The translations under genes were made by a program, and so were the position numbers. A model generated the notes under the pieces. It made no database searches, was not told the origin of the DNA, and worked only from the letters and a program-made list of their open reading frames with translations. Positions 1-11,259 of a stretch of 64,000 bases of DNA are shown in pieces (within the stretch, counting starts at the first letter, position 1; every line of letters starts with the position of its first letter). This DNA comes from Cyathus striatus (taxonomy: Eukaryota > Basidiomycota > Agaricomycetes > Agaricales > Nidulariaceae), in NCBI GenBank assembly GCA_025738555.1, contig JAOVFP010000009.1, positions 1,612,001 through 1,676,000 on the forward strand. The letters are read 5' to 3'.

Positions 1-869
1 AAGAGTGGAGATAGTTTACATTACCTCTCTGTATCAATAAAGCAAACTGTCATGTAGTTATATAGAGTAAGCAGATATGTGACTCAATAATGTGTATTGA
101 AGATATAAGTGTAACCAATAGTGATACAAGAATCATGATCACCTAATGTTTGAGATGTGTAAGTTTGATGTGATGCAGAGTTACATAGTTCAATACCATT
201 ATATCATATCTCTAGTCTTGATTATAAAATGTCAATGAACTTACATACACACTCTACATTTTTCATTCTAGTTGCTTCTTACTTCTAGACTTCCATAATT
301 TACTAATTGTAATATCCCATGTCATAACCTTCAATTTAGCAAGAACATATATGTTTTCTTGCTTTAATAATTTATTCTGCAGTTTAGAATACTTCTGTTC
401 TGTAATGTGAACAATGATATAGATATACAGGTAACCAGACACACATAACTGACTCAAGTTGTTATATCTTATGAGAGACAAACAAAGTCAAAATGTTCTA
501 CATGTCATAATAAGTTCCAAAAATCTTGTGATCTTATGAAATATGCACAAAATGTGACAAATGAGATGCATATTGAGAACATGACAAACTTGACATGTGA
601 CTTGCATGAAAAACATAATGCAAATGAAAACCATGATAGGATGATAGTGGATAACAAGTGATATGCTGAGTATTCCCCAGTTCACATAGTTTCAAATTTA
701 GATATGTTGTCAATATCAAAGGCCAAATTAGATTACTGAGCTGTGAAAATTGTGGCAAATGTAACATGTGAAAAAAGCATGATGAGTGACACACATAGGA
801 CATGTAATATGAATCAAAAGATTAATACCCAAGAAAGGCAAGATTTCAAAGCATGACAAATGTAAGAAT
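1..869. other. AT-rich stretch without recognisable gene
   Basis: I see no convincing coding sequence here. The short open frames have no recognisable motif and no codon pattern. Toward 800-869 the sequence begins to contain scattered words related to the GTGAC-containing satellite that follows, so it may be a worn edge of that array. Confidence 0.5.
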
Positions 870-914
870 GTGAAAAGCATAATGAGCGCTAAAAGTGTAA
901 TGAATGTGACGCGC

Positions 915-1238
915 GTGACACACATGAAAAGCGTGACACACATGAAAAGCGTGACACACATGAAAAGCGTGACACACATGAAAAGCGTGACACACATGAA
1001 AAGCGTGACACACATGAAAAGCGTGACACACATGAAAAGCGTGACACACATGAAAAGCGTGACACACATGAAAAGCGTGACGCGCGTGAAAAGCGTGACG
1101 CGCGTGAAAAGCGTGACGCGCGTGAAAAGCGTGACGCGCGTGAAAAGCGTGACGCGCGTGAAAAGCGTGACGCGCGTGAAAAGCGTGACGCGCGTGAAAA
1201 GCGTGACGCGCGTGAAAAGCGTGACGCGCGTGAAAAGC
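915..1238. repeat. 18-bp satellite, 18 copies in two homogeneous blocks
   Basis: Eighteen head-to-tail 18-bp units. The first nine (915-1076) read GTGACACACATGAAAAGC and the next nine (1077-1238) read GTGACGCGCGTGAAAAGC. The blocks differ only at unit positions 6, 8 and 10, always G in the second and A in the first, which removes three CpGs per unit. The unit length is a multiple of three, so several frames stay open and give spurious repetitive peptides on both strands. I do not treat these as proteins. Confidence 0.95.
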
Positions 1239-1750
1239 GTGACAAGTGTGACGCGCGAGACGAACGTGACACGCGGGAATATATGTAACAATTGTGACGC
1301 GTGTGACAAACATGAAGCGCGGGAATATATGTGACAATTGTGACACGTGAGAATGTATGTGACAAGTGTGACGCGCGAAAGAACGTGACAAACGTGACGT
1401 GCGTGATATATGTGACGCGTGGGAAATGTGTGATGCGCGGGAAATATGCGATGCACGAGAAATGTGTGAAGCGCGGGAAATATGTGAGGCGCGGGAATAT
1501 GTGTGACAATCGTGACGCGTGAGGAAATGTAACGCGCGTGACTAACATGAAGCGCAGGAATATATGTGACAATTGTGACATGCATAAAAAGCGTGACGCG
1601 TGTGACTAATATGAAGCGCAGGAATATATGTGACAATTGTGACGCACGAGACGAACACGATACGTGGGAATATATGTGACTAACGTGACGTGCGGGAAAT
1701 ATGTGACGCGCGGGAAGATGTGTCACAATTGTGACATGTGAGGAAATGTG
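1239..1750. repeat. Degenerate continuation of the GTGAC satellite
   Basis: Irregular, diverged units built from the same words (GTGACGCG, GTGACAA, GCGGGAA) together with a recurring piece reading GAATATATGTGACAATTGTG. This is a decayed or higher-order flank of the clean 18-bp array. Several ACGCGT and GCGCG words survive here. No gene is supported. Confidence 0.8.
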
Positions 1751-1751
1751 A

Positions 1752-2672
1752 CACATCCATACAATAGCAATATCCAATTAGTAGTTATCATTGATTGCTT
1801 ATAATTGCCTAACCATCCATACTAATATTCAATTAGTGAAGATCAATGATTGTTTATGATTGCCTAACCATCCATACTAATATTCAATTAGTAAAAATCA
1901 ATGATTGTTTATGATCACCTCACCATCCATACAATAATAATATTCAATTAGAAAAAATCAATGATTGTTTATGATTGTCTCTCCATTCATACTAATATTC
2001 AAATAGTAAGGATTAATGATTGTTTATGATCATCTCACCATTCATACAATAATAATATTCAATTAGAAAAAATCAATGATTGTTTATGATCACCTCACCA
2101 TCCATACAATAATAATATTCAATTATAAAAAATCAATGATTGTTTATGATTGTCTCTCCATTCATACTAATATTCAAATAGTAAGGATTAATGATTGTTT
2201 ATGATCACCTTACCATTCATACAATAATAATATTCAATTAGAAAAATCAATGATTGTTTATGATTGTCTTTCCATTCATACTAATATTCAAATAGTAAGG
2301 ATTAATGATTGTTTATGATCACCTCACCATTCATACAATAATAATATTCAATTAGAAGAAATCAATGATTGTTTATGATCACTTCACCATTCATACAATA
2401 ATAATATTCAATTAGAAAAAATCAATGATTGTTTATGATTGCCTCTCCATTCATACTAATATTCAATTAGATAAATCAATGATTGTCTATGATCACCTAA
2501 TACATTCATACAATAGTAGTATTCAATTAAAAACAATCAGTGATTGTTTATGATCATCTAGCCATCCATACAATAGTAATATCCAATTAGAAACAATCAA
2601 TGATTGCTTATGATCATTTAATACATTCATACAATAGTAGTATTGAATTAGAACCTCAATGATTGTTTATGA
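1752..2672. repeat. ~60-bp AT-rich satellite, 16 copies
   Basis: About sixteen head-to-tail copies of a 57-60 bp unit. Recognisable landmarks are CCATACAATAATAATATTCA near the start and CAATGATTGTTTATGATCAC near the end. Some units carry a 3-bp shorter CATACTAATATTC version. Long and short variants alternate in places, suggesting a two-unit higher-order period. It is unrelated in sequence to the 18-bp satellite it adjoins. The array stops at the edge of the truncated gypsy element. Confidence 0.92.
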
Positions 2673-2711
2673 TCCCAATCATAAAATGGCATGGCTTATT
2701 CGATTGGGGCA

Positions 2712-2737
2712 ATCATATAACACTGCTGTTATATGAT
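2712..2737. other. Perfect hairpin at satellite/retroelement junction
   Basis: ATCATATAAC and its exact reverse complement GTTATATGAT are separated by six bases (ACTGCT). It lies in the ~85 bp between the end of the 60-bp satellite and the truncated integrase reading frame. A weaker inverted pair (CCCAATC near 2674, GATTGGG near 2702) lies just outside it. Confidence 0.75.
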
Positions 2738-5485
2738 CAGAATGGCTGGCACTTATGGAGGTACTGTTCTAAGACTTGGTTAATGCGTTCAGTTTGTCCG
2801 TCGCCTTCTGGATGGTATCCGGAGGTAAAGTGTAGGTTGATGTCGAGAACCTTACCAAGAGACCGGAAGAAGTGGGAGACGAACTCCGAACCACGATCAG
2901 AGGTAATGTGGCTGGGAACACCATGCTTAGAGAATACGTGCATGACAAAGAGCTTAGCTAGCTGGGCGGAGGTAATGGTGTTATGACAAGGGATGAATAT
3001 AGCTTGCTTGCTAAGGCGGTCAACAATAACTAGGATTGAATTGTACTTATCAAATCCAGAGATGGGAAGCGTTTCAATGAAGTCCATAGATATAGAGTTC
3101 CATGGGCGCTCCGGAATAGGGAGTTGCTTCAAGGTACCGTAGGGACGGTGACACTGTGGTTTAGACCGTAAGCAGATGGTGCAAGACTTACAATAGTCCT
3201 TGACATAAGTACGAAGTCCAGGCCAAGTATATTCCCGTCGAATATTATCCAAAGTCTTGTTCTGACCAGGATGTCCGGCGAGTAAATGATCGTGTTTGTA
3301 CTGGACAACGCGAAGGCGGAGAGAATCGTTGTCTGGGACATAAATCCGGTTGTCGAGGCGGAGTAAGCCATCTGAACCGACAGACCAACGATTAGTGGGA
3401 TTGCGAAGGTGGATAGATGCGACAGTGTCTAGGGGTTGGGCAGTGAGGATGTCGCGGTGGAGTTGCTCAACATCCATAATGATGCTGGCATGGAGAACAG
3501 GATGAAGGAGTGTGGTGGCACGGATAGAGGCAATGAGCTGTTCTTGGGTAAAAACAGGGCGAAAATTGTGCGGATTGACTTTGGCATAGTCGTTATTCCC
3601 CCCTTTAGGGTAGACGTCCCATCGTCTAGTTAAAGCGTCAGGTTTCGCACCAAGTTTCCCTGGGCGGAAACGAATAACCAGATTGAACTGAGATAGGTAC
3701 TCTGACCAACGAGCCTGACGGCGAGTGAGGATCTTGGTGGTGGAGAAATACTCTAAGTTTTTATGGTCAGTAACCACATCAACCGGAGTACCAGAACCTT
3801 CCAAGTAGTGTCGCCAGACACGAAAAGCTTCAAAGATAGCCAGGAGTTCCTTGTCGTGGGTGTCATAATTCAGTTCAGGAGCGGTGAAGGTACGGGAATG
3901 GAACGCAATGGGGTGAATATCGCCATCGTCAGCAACAATCGAGAGGATTGCTCCGAGAGCATAATCGGAGGCGTCAGTCTCTACAATGATCTGGGCGTCA
4001 GGGACCCAATGAGTGAGTACAGGGGCTGTAGTGAAGGCGTCCTTAAGTTTCTCGAACGCCGAACGGCAAGCTGGAGAAAAGTCCCACTTCAAGCCCTTGC
4101 AGGTAAGACGAGTGAGAGGCACTACAATGTCGGAGTAGTGCTGGATAAAGTGCCTATAGAAGTTGGCGAACCCAAGGAAAGACTGAACGTCTTTAACCTT
4201 CTTAGGCTCGGGCCAATCCCTAATGGTTTGGACTTTATCCTGGGACATAGTGAGGCCGCCCGGAGAAAGGACGTAACCTAAGTACTCAACAGATTCAGTG
4301 TGGAATTCACACTTGTCCGCCCAGGCATAGAGCCCATGTTGGCGTAAACGCTTGAGGACTTCTTTAACGTGCCGTTTGTGCTCCTTGAGACTATCGGAGT
4401 AGATTAGTATATCGTCGAGGTAGACTGTAACGCACACATCGAGCATGTCCTTGAAGATGTCGTTCATGAAACGTTGGAAAGCCGCAGGTGCATTGGTGAG
4501 TCCAAACGGCATTACTAGCCATTCAAACGAGCCATAGCGAGTGCGAAAAGCGGTCTTCCACTCATCTCCATCAGTGATGCGGACTAAGTGGTAAGCGTGG
4601 CGGAGATCGATCTTGGTGTAGATTCTAGCCTTGTGAGGAGAGTCAAGGAGGTCGGAAATAAGGGGAAGGGGATATCGATCCTTTTTGGAGATTGCATTAA
4701 GCCCACGGAAATCGACACAGAGTCGAAGGGATCCATCTTTCTTCCGGACAAAGAGCACTGGTGCTCCGTGTGGAGAACGAGAAGGACGGATGAAGCCAAT
4801 CCGGAGATGTTCGTCGATGAACTCTCGTAGAGAGGCCAACTCGGACTGCGAGAGTGAATATACAGTACCGACTGGAGGAGACGTACCTTCCTCCAAGTTG
4901 ATCCGGAGATCGTAAGGGCGATGCGGAGCAAGAGTGTCTGCTCATGTTTTGCTGAAGACGTCAGCGAACTCGTGGTATTCCAGAGGAATACTAGAAAGGT
5001 CCACGGCTTCTGCGGCCATGGCAGCGGCAGAAGCTGAAACTACGGCACCGACTTGTATCCTAAACATCTGCGAGCCTGTGAGCTTACTAGCCCGGAGAAA
5101 AGCTGCAGCGTTAATGAGCGAGATACTAGGAGGTGGACTATTGTCTGACGGAGGAACAGAAGACGAAGCTGGTGATGGAGGGGTTTGCAAGGAGGGAGTT
5201 AGAGGTACCGTCAAAAAGTTTCAGTGCAATGGGAGGGACCGGAGTTGTGGGGAGGTTGTGCTCCCTCACAAACGACGAGTCAGCAAAACAGTGGGTTGAA
5301 CCAGAATCGATGAGCGAGAGAAAAGATAGGGGCATATCCGGCGCAGCTGGAGAAAACAAAGTCAAAGGAATATTTACAGCTTGGGGATCATAAAGAGCGG
5401 ATGCGTTTAGTCTTATCTCCTTAGGTGCACAGGAGAGATTAACGTGGCCCTCAGCCTGTGCGGAGTCACTGGGGCCACTCTCTAT
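2737..5485 (-). pseudogene. pol: Ty3/gypsy Pol (protease, RT, RNase H, integrase), broken
   Basis: Read on the minus strand in the -1 frame relative to gag. Aspartic protease motif LIDSGSTHCFAD lies near 5305. Soon after LFDGTSNS the reading must change frame (between 5221 and 5138), and the C-terminal half of protease appears deleted. The frame then stays open except for a TGA at 4944-4942, in FSKT[TGA]ADTLAPH, where Arg CGA is expected. In the 719 residues from 4896 the RT box YLDD is at 159-162. RNase H acidic residues are D308, E350, D377 and D420. The integrase has H535/H537, H542, C569 and C572 (zinc region) and the D605, D667, E703 triad, then is cut six residues after QYL. Catalytic residues are retained, but the deletion, stop and truncation make it non-functional. 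Confidence 0.92.
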
Positions 5486-5493
5486 TTTTTCGA
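5482..5493 (-). promoter_or_regulatory. Candidate -1 frameshift site at gag/pol junction
   Basis: On the minus strand gag ends TCG AAA AAA TAG. Slipping back one base on the A-run puts the ribosome into a frame that is open without interruption through 340 bases of protease. The run is not a perfect X-XXY-YYZ heptamer, because the base before the two AAA codons is G. The slip would therefore rely on re-pairing mainly of the second AAA. I have not found a clear downstream pseudoknot by eye. Confidence 0.6.
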
Positions 5494-7281
5494 ACTCTCA
5501 GCCGAGTTCGCCGAGGGAGTTGCCTCGGTAGAGGTGGCAGTGGCCGCACGGGCTTTGGCGGCAGAGGCTGCCTTTCGACAGTCCTTGGCCTGATGACCGG
5601 CGTTGCCACAGAATAGGCAAAGCTTCTGGTCCAGGCGACGTTTACGTTCCTCCGGGGTGAGTTTCCCGTCAGAACCAAGCTTCCCAGTCAAGTCTGGCGC
5701 CTTGGACTGGTTCTGCTTTTGCTTGTTCTTGAGTTTCCCCGAGGACGAAGCGGAGGTAGAAGAGGCGGAGGAGGAGGTAGAGGAGGTTGGAGTCTTGGAG
5801 GAGGAGGAAGAATTCGAAGTTGACTTCGAATTCTGATTGCCCTTGGGCTTCTCCGAAGACTTGACAGCAGATTTGCTGCGCTTCTCCTCAATATTGCGCT
5901 CGGTATTGCACTCCCAATGCCTTTGATCGTAGCCCTGGGCTACCTTCTTAGTCCCGGCAAGGGTCGTAGGCCGGCCTTGCTCTCGATGAGAGAGAGCGTC
6001 CTTCAGACGAGGACAAAGGCCACAGTAGTATGCCGAGTTGAGGGCAGCATCGTCCCAAGGCAAGAGTGCGGCATACTCGTTGAACTTTATTTCGTAGGTC
6101 GTGAGCCGCTGATTATCCTCCATGTGGAGGGAGAAAATGCGAATTTCAGCCTCACCAACAGGGTTGGTATGGCCGAAATGAGTACAGAGGAGCTGAATAA
6201 AGTAGCCCCATGAATCCATCCACGGCTCGTATGCATCATCATCGAGATGAGTGGCAAACAGATTGCTTTCTGAACCACGGAGGAAAGTCAACGCGTAGTT
6301 GACTTTAGATGCGTTGTCCGGGTACAACTGGGGGTTGTTCCGGAACACCAAGCGGACTTGCGTAATGAAGGGCTCCAGCTTAAGCGTGTTGGAGCCGTCG
6401 AAGTTGTCTGGCTGGTTAACCTTCTTCTCCCGAACGGGAGGAGGAGGTGGTGGAGGTGGTGGTGGCGGGGCAAAATAACCCGCCACAGAGGCCACCATTT
6501 CCAGGATTTCATCCCGGGTGAAATTGTAGTGGGGTCTTGCAGTTGGGCGACGAGGGTCGCGGTAGGGGCCCCTGGAGGGAGGCCTTGAAGGAGGCTCAGA
6601 GGGATCAGAGGGAGGACCTCCGGGGCCATTTGGTCCGCCAGGACCATTGCCACCGGCACCTGCCTGCTCATCATCATCCCCTGGCTCGTTATCATCATCT
6701 CCTGGCTCGTTGCCGTCATCTCCGGATCCATCACCGTCGTCACCATCATCTCCGGGTTGGTCACCACCGTCTCCATTATCGTCTGGAGGGTTGTTGTTTC
6801 CAACTCCGGCAGAATTACCACCAGAAGGAGGTGGGGGTGGAGGATGTCCTCCACTGCCTGAGGCTACAGGCTGTTGGGCAGGTGGCGAAGTGGCTGTGGA
6901 TGCTTGCTGCTGGTGTGCAGCTGCACCTTCTGGAGAAATCTGAGTATCCACCGGTTCGATGGACGCGTTGGGGATGAGAGTGGGGTCGTAAGGAACGCTC
7001 AATGGTATTGGGCGTGGTGCGTGCAGTTGATTGCTGTGAACCAGCTGAAGTTCATGAGCTGCACGATGAGTGGAGGTAATTCCTCCAGAGACGAGAGCAC
7101 TAGCTGAGGGTGGGGCGTTCCACTGAGAGAGAGGCGGAGCAGAGTCAACACGACGAGGCGTGTTAGCGGTGTTACTTTCACGGGCTTGCTGAGCAGCTAG
7201 ACGATTGCTACGGCGCACATCGTTTTGCTGCTGTTCATGGCTCCTAGCATGTGCAGTCTGAGTCTGCGTGCGGGTAGCCAT
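5482..7281 (-). CDS. gag: Ty3/gypsy Gag polyprotein
   Basis: Capsid/nucleocapsid protein that packages retrotransposon RNA in cytoplasmic particles. I chose the Met at 7281 (MATRTQTQ); the frame stays open upstream but only into the LTR. The 599-residue product has a Ser/Pro/Gly/Asp-rich N-terminal half, a run of about twelve prolines, a Gag core (around DNFDGS to LPWDDAA), a Lys/Ser-rich linker and a CCHC zinc knuckle, CLFCGNAGHQAKDC, near residue 555. The frame is intact and ends in TAG immediately after two Lys AAA codons, where pol begins in the -1 frame. Of all retroelement genes in this window it is the only one without an internal stop. Confidence 0.93.
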   Translation of the reverse strand: MATRTQTQTAHARSHEQQQNDVRRSNRLAAQQARESNTANTPRRVDSAPPLSQWNAPPSASALVSGGITSTHRAAHELQLVHSNQLHAPRPIPLSVPYDPTLIPNASIEPVDTQISPEGAAAHQQQASTATSPPAQQPVASGSGGHPPPPPPSGGNSAGVGNNNPPDDNGDGGDQPGDDGDDGDGSGDDGNEPGDDDNEPGDDDEQAGAGGNGPGGPNGPGGPPSDPSEPPSRPPSRGPYRDPRRPTARPHYNFTRDEILEMVASVAGYFAPPPPPPPPPPPVREKKVNQPDNFDGSNTLKLEPFITQVRLVFRNNPQLYPDNASKVNYALTFLRGSESNLFATHLDDDAYEPWMDSWGYFIQLLCTHFGHTNPVGEAEIRIFSLHMEDNQRLTTYEIKFNEYAALLPWDDAALNSAYYCGLCPRLKDALSHREQGRPTTLAGTKKVAQGYDQRHWECNTERNIEEKRSKSAVKSSEKPKGNQNSKSTSNSSSSSKTPTSSTSSSASSTSASSSGKLKNKQKQNQSKAPDLTGKLGSDGKLTPEERKRRLDQKLCLFCGNAGHQAKDCRKAASAAKARAATATSTEATPSANSAESSKK

Positions 7282-7335
7282 GAGAGAAAGAAAGGCGTTA
7301 TGAGAAGAGGAATCCAAGGTGGTAGTTTCGTATAC

Positions 7336-7998
7336 TGTCACGACCGTGCCCCTAGCCTGACTTGGCGGCGGAGTACAATAGAGTGACTGCGGAGAAGCGA
7401 GGGGTGAGTGTAAGACAAAAGTGGAGAACGACAACTCAGGGGGTAGGACTTCGGCTTCAGCTTATGTGCTGCGCCCCTGGGATTCCCAGTCCTGGATTTC
7501 GGAGTAAGGGCAAGCCCTTCGGAGAAGACGAGAGACGGAAGACGAGAGGTGTAACTCAAGTCAGACAAAAGGGTGAGGACGTAGTTCAATACGAAACTAA
7601 AGACTAAGTACAAATCGAGTACTACTTAAATACTGGAGACTCGGAGAGTAGTAAAGCCGCTGGCCAAGGCCAGCGGAGAAGTACGGTCAGGGTAGGCGTA
7701 CGTAGAATGAAGACTATAACTAATTAAACATAATAAAACGCGTCGGAGAAGTGAGCGCGTATGGCGGTGTAAAGTAAAACAGATAGTGGCGCACTTAAGA
7801 ATGATAAGTGACTCACTATGAGGTGTATACTACAATACTGAGGGGATAGCTCAGTAGAACGGAAGAAAGGAAACAAGAGTAATCTATGTACAGTAATCAA
7901 TAAGTAATATTAAGAACGTAATCAAAGTCCGGAGTAACAAAGGGAAAAGGCGGAGTAAGAGCATAGGGGTCCAGAGGTAGGCGATACGGGATATGACA
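7336..7998 (-). repeat. LTR of the Ty3/gypsy element (663 bp)
   Basis: Bounded by TGTCA and TGACA at the ends. The boundaries are confirmed by a 664-bp solo copy at 30189-30852 and a split copy at 14065-21273. It is the most CpG-rich of the three copies; for example GGCGGCGG and GCGCGTATGGCGG here read GGTGGTGG and ACGTGTATGGCGG at 30 kb. It should contain the promoter and poly(A) signals of the element, but I cannot place them. I could not identify a convincing tRNA primer-binding site next to it. Confidence 0.95.
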
Positions 7999-10081
7999 AG
8001 TATACACATCCAAAAAGAAGGATATGTGGAATTTTAGAGAACCGTCTAATACATGAATGCCTTGACTTTATTCTCCAACCTTTGAAGACAGCAGCTGAAA
8101 TTGGCATAATGATGTCTGATCCTGTTGGAAATCAGCGATATTGCTTCACACCATTGGCACAATTTATTGTAGATACTCCTGAAGCTGCATTGCTTGCAGG
8201 GGTAGGTGGAAAAACCTCACCATTAACAATGGCTTCCCACAAACAATTTGGAGATGCATTCAAACATCAGCCTTGTACAGGAACAACAACTCTCAATCAA
8301 CTTCATGAGATACAAATTCATGCAGATCCATGGGACCTTGAAAAATATATGAATTTAGCATCAGAGCATCGACTTAATGGCACCCATCTCCCATTCTGGT
8401 GGGATTGGGCTTTGTCTGATCCTTCAAAATTTTTGGGACCAGAACCACTGCATCATTGGCACAAAGGATTTTGGGATCATGATGCAAGATGGTGTATCAA
8501 TGTTGTTGGTAGCACAGAGATTGATTTTCGATTTTCTATTTTACAACCTCATACAGGATTTCGTCACTTTTCAGAAGGAATATCTGCACTAAAACAAGTG
8601 ACTGGTCGTGAACACTGAGATATCCAGCGGTATATTATTGGTGTCATAGCTGATGCAGTTCCAGCTAAATTTCTTACAGCTGTACGTGCATTAATGGACT
8701 TCCGATATCGTGCACAATCCTGGTTCATTGATGATTATTCCTGCCAAAAAGTTGAAAATGCACTAAAGGAATTTCATGACCATAAACAAGCTATTATTGA
8801 TTGTGGTGGTCAACTAGGAAAGGGTAACTCAGTGATCAACAACTTTTACATCCCCAAGTTGGAATTTTTGCAAAGTGTTGTTCCCCATGTGCAAGCAAAT
8901 GGTGTTCCTATGCAGTGTTCTGCAGATGTCACTGAGCATGCTCATATTACACACATAAAACATCCAGCCAGGTCTGGGAACAATCAGAACTATGAGACAC
9001 AGATTTGCCGTCATCTTGATCGAGCAGATAAGTGTAAGAGATTCAGTCTTGCCACTGAACTGTGTGAAATACAGGCAAAATCAAATGTTAATGATGATGA
9101 ATTAGATAATGAGGATGTTAATTCTAATTCACAAGACCAATTATTGGCATCTGCAGGGAAAAGGCAACAAAATACTCGGTCTATCAAGAATTACTTCCAA
9201 CAAGCAACAAATTTGTTTATCAGTCCAACACAGACGGAATGTTTGCATCCTTTACGAACATTTTCAGTAGAAAACACAGCATTTCATCTGACATGGGATC
9301 CTAGTTTTAAGCGTCTTCCCATCAATGCAGTGTCTGAAATATTTAATATTCCAGATTTAAAAATGGCTTTAGCAGAATATATAGAACAACAAAATGCCAC
9401 AGGAAGCTTCATATCTGTTATTGGTGATCAACACAGAGTAACTAATGATTCCAATCTTCCATTCACACATTTAGAAGTGTGGACACAGTTGAGACTACAG
9501 TCAAAGGCATATCATTATCCATTTGATGTTCTCCCTGCAAAGTTAATCAATGCTGCACCACCAGGTAGTGGTTGGCCGTTGGGACACTGTGATGCAATAT
9601 TGATAAACACAGATATAAATTACAAATGGCCACAATCAGGAATTCATGGTAAGATATCTTTTAAGTTATGTCATATTATAGAACTAAGAAGAGGTGGCCT
9701 ATATCTTATATAGGACATTCTATTGCAGTATTAAAGTTGATATGTCGAGCTGTGACATCTAGCAATATTGGTTCACACTTTATTGCTTATGTTGAGTGGT
9801 TTGATATTACCTCACAGATGAATCTAAATTTCTCTCCACCAAGGGGACTATATCCAGAACCAAAGTCAGGATTGTATGGTCTGAAGCGTGCAAAACATGC
9901 AAATGGATTGCCAATAGCTGATATTGTACCATTGAATCAGATCCGTGCACTGGTGGATGTAATTCCTCGCTTTGGTGCAAAAGCAGATCCCAGATTTACA
10001 AAGACAAACAGCTTTACATATAGTTCTGAATTCTGGTTGAATAAATATTTTGATAAAGAGATGTTTTTTTCATTGGACTGA
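7999..10081 (+). pseudogene. Plavaka-type transposase, 3' part
   Basis: C-terminal part of a transposase of the Agaricomycete Plavaka type (DUF6830-like tail). The frame is open from the LTR boundary (YTHPKRRICGILENR). Recognisable stretches are GFWDHDARWCIN, GSTEIDFRFS, SADVTEHAHI, PARSGNNQNYE, ICRHLDRADKC and, at the end, RALVDVIPRFGAKADPR and EFWLNKYFDKE. An in-frame TGA at 8616-8618 falls in the well-conserved GREH-R-DIQRYI segment, where Arg is expected. A 65-bp GT-AG intron at 9649-9713 restores the frame (GIHG-HSIAV). The catalytic N-terminal half is missing because the gypsy element inserted at 7998/7999 and the other side is gone. It cannot be an active transposase. Confidence 0.88.
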
Positions 10082-10334
10082 TTACTTATATCACATCTTC
10101 TATTACAAACATCTCCTATGTACATGTAACATGAAGCTGTAACAACTATATGGAGTAGTATAAATAATACATCCACCACTTTATTTGCAATACAGTAATA
10201 CTTTAAGTTTAGTGAACACTGAATACTTGAGAATGGAGAGTTCAATGAACTTCAATAGCACATAGCAGATTTGTAGGTATCATCAATTATGAGTTGCCAC
10301 TACTAAAAGTCTAGAAAATATATCATACTAGATA

Positions 10335-10590
10335 GATTACAGATCATTACAGAGCACTTGAATTTGAACTGTATAAAACCACATTGTGTTCTACTTACAT
10401 TATAAATTATTGCATAGCACCTGAAAACTGTATAATACTATATAGCATACTACTTACATTATAGATTATTGCATAGCACCTGGAAATTGTATAGTACTGT
10501 ATAGCATACTAGTTACATTATATATTGCTACAGATTTCTCATAAATTGTAGAGAGCTATATAGCACAGTAATTACATTATAGACTACTAC
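10335..10590. repeat. ~59-bp tandem repeat, about four copies
   Basis: Diverged head-to-tail copies of an AT-rich unit containing CTTACATTATAGATTATTGC and ATAGCACCTGAAAACTGTAT. Starts are near 10333, 10396, 10453 and 10512. Copies at the right edge are more decayed. The repeat follows the end of the Plavaka reading frame by about 250 bp and could be subterminal repeat of that transposon, but no terminal repeat was found to prove it. Confidence 0.75.
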
Positions 10591-10804
10591 AAATTATTAT
10601 ATAGTAATTTCAGCCAACCTGAAAAACTATAAATGTTACAAGGATTTATACACATACTATAGTATGCTATGTGTAAAAACCAGTGCTTGCTGATGTACCC
10701 ATACCCACACTAACCTGTATCCTCAGTAAAAATGGTCACAGGTCATTCATCAATCACCCACAGTCATGCACCTGTAACATATCAGTCAAACCCTAATCGT
10801 TCTA

Positions 10805-11259
10805 TGGTGCAAGTCACTTAGTCACCACAACTTTTGTACAAGGAAAAGTCACCTGATATTTCTCATCCAAAATAACCTCATTTTCTTATTCCTCTTGTAA
10901 AAATGCTTGTTTTGATGAACTGAATAATTCTACTAAACAGTTTGTCAAAATTCCCAAAACTGAGTGAGTTATATTTTTCACACATTTCATATTTTGCCAA
11001 ATTACCATATCAGGAAGGTAGTTACTATAAATAGACATGGTTAGTCATCACTCTTATGCTTCAAATTTGTGAAGGAAGCTGTGAAAGCACTACATTTCAC
11101 CTTACAATCTGCTCTTTTGATGAAGTATCAATATTATACAGATATAATATACTGTTAAACCTTCAAAAAGTTGAAGAAAATCTGCCCAAAATTTTCAAAA
11201 TTTTCATGGACCAATTTTGCCACTATACAAAACTAGTGGTGACTAAGTGATCCACACCA
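10805..11259. mobile_element. TA-flanked MITE (455 bp)
   Basis: Terminal inverted repeats begin TGGTGCAAGTCACTTAGTCA on the left; the right end reversed reads TGGTGTGGATCACTTAGTCA. Similarity continues inward through CACCAC and TTTTGTA. TA lies on both sides (10803-10804 and 11260-11261). The element has no open reading frame of note. Size, TA target and lack of a transposase fit a non-autonomous Tc1/mariner-type MITE. Confidence 0.8.

Larger units (their letters stand above)
2758..7998 (-). mobile_element. Ty3/gypsy LTR retrotransposon, truncated in integrase
   Basis: Minus-strand element with, in transcription order, 5' LTR (7998-7336), gag, a -1 frameshift signal, and a protease-RT-RNase H-integrase pol. 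The 3' end of pol, any chromodomain, the polypurine tract and the 3' LTR are missing. Homology ends at about 2758, where the integrase reading continues for only six unrelated residues. The intact LTR end abuts a Plavaka-type transposase reading frame at 7998/7999, so the element inserted into that older transposon. The far side of the insertion was lost together with the 3' half, so no target duplication can be checked. Confidence 0.93.

Noticed and set aside
728..1777. Long open frames on both strands across the GTGAC satellite
   Set aside because: They exist only because the 18-bp unit is a multiple of three and lacks stops; the peptides are pure repeats with no start context or flanking exons.
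2663..2986. Plus-strand ORFs opposite gypsy gag-pol (for example 2663-2986, 3763-4281, 6537-6977)
   Set aside because: They are antisense shadows of a clearly recognised minus-strand polyprotein.
7310..7335. tRNA primer-binding site next to the gypsy LTR
   Set aside because: A TGGATTCC word lies about 19 bp inside the LTR border, which is too far and too short to call; self-priming cannot be excluded.
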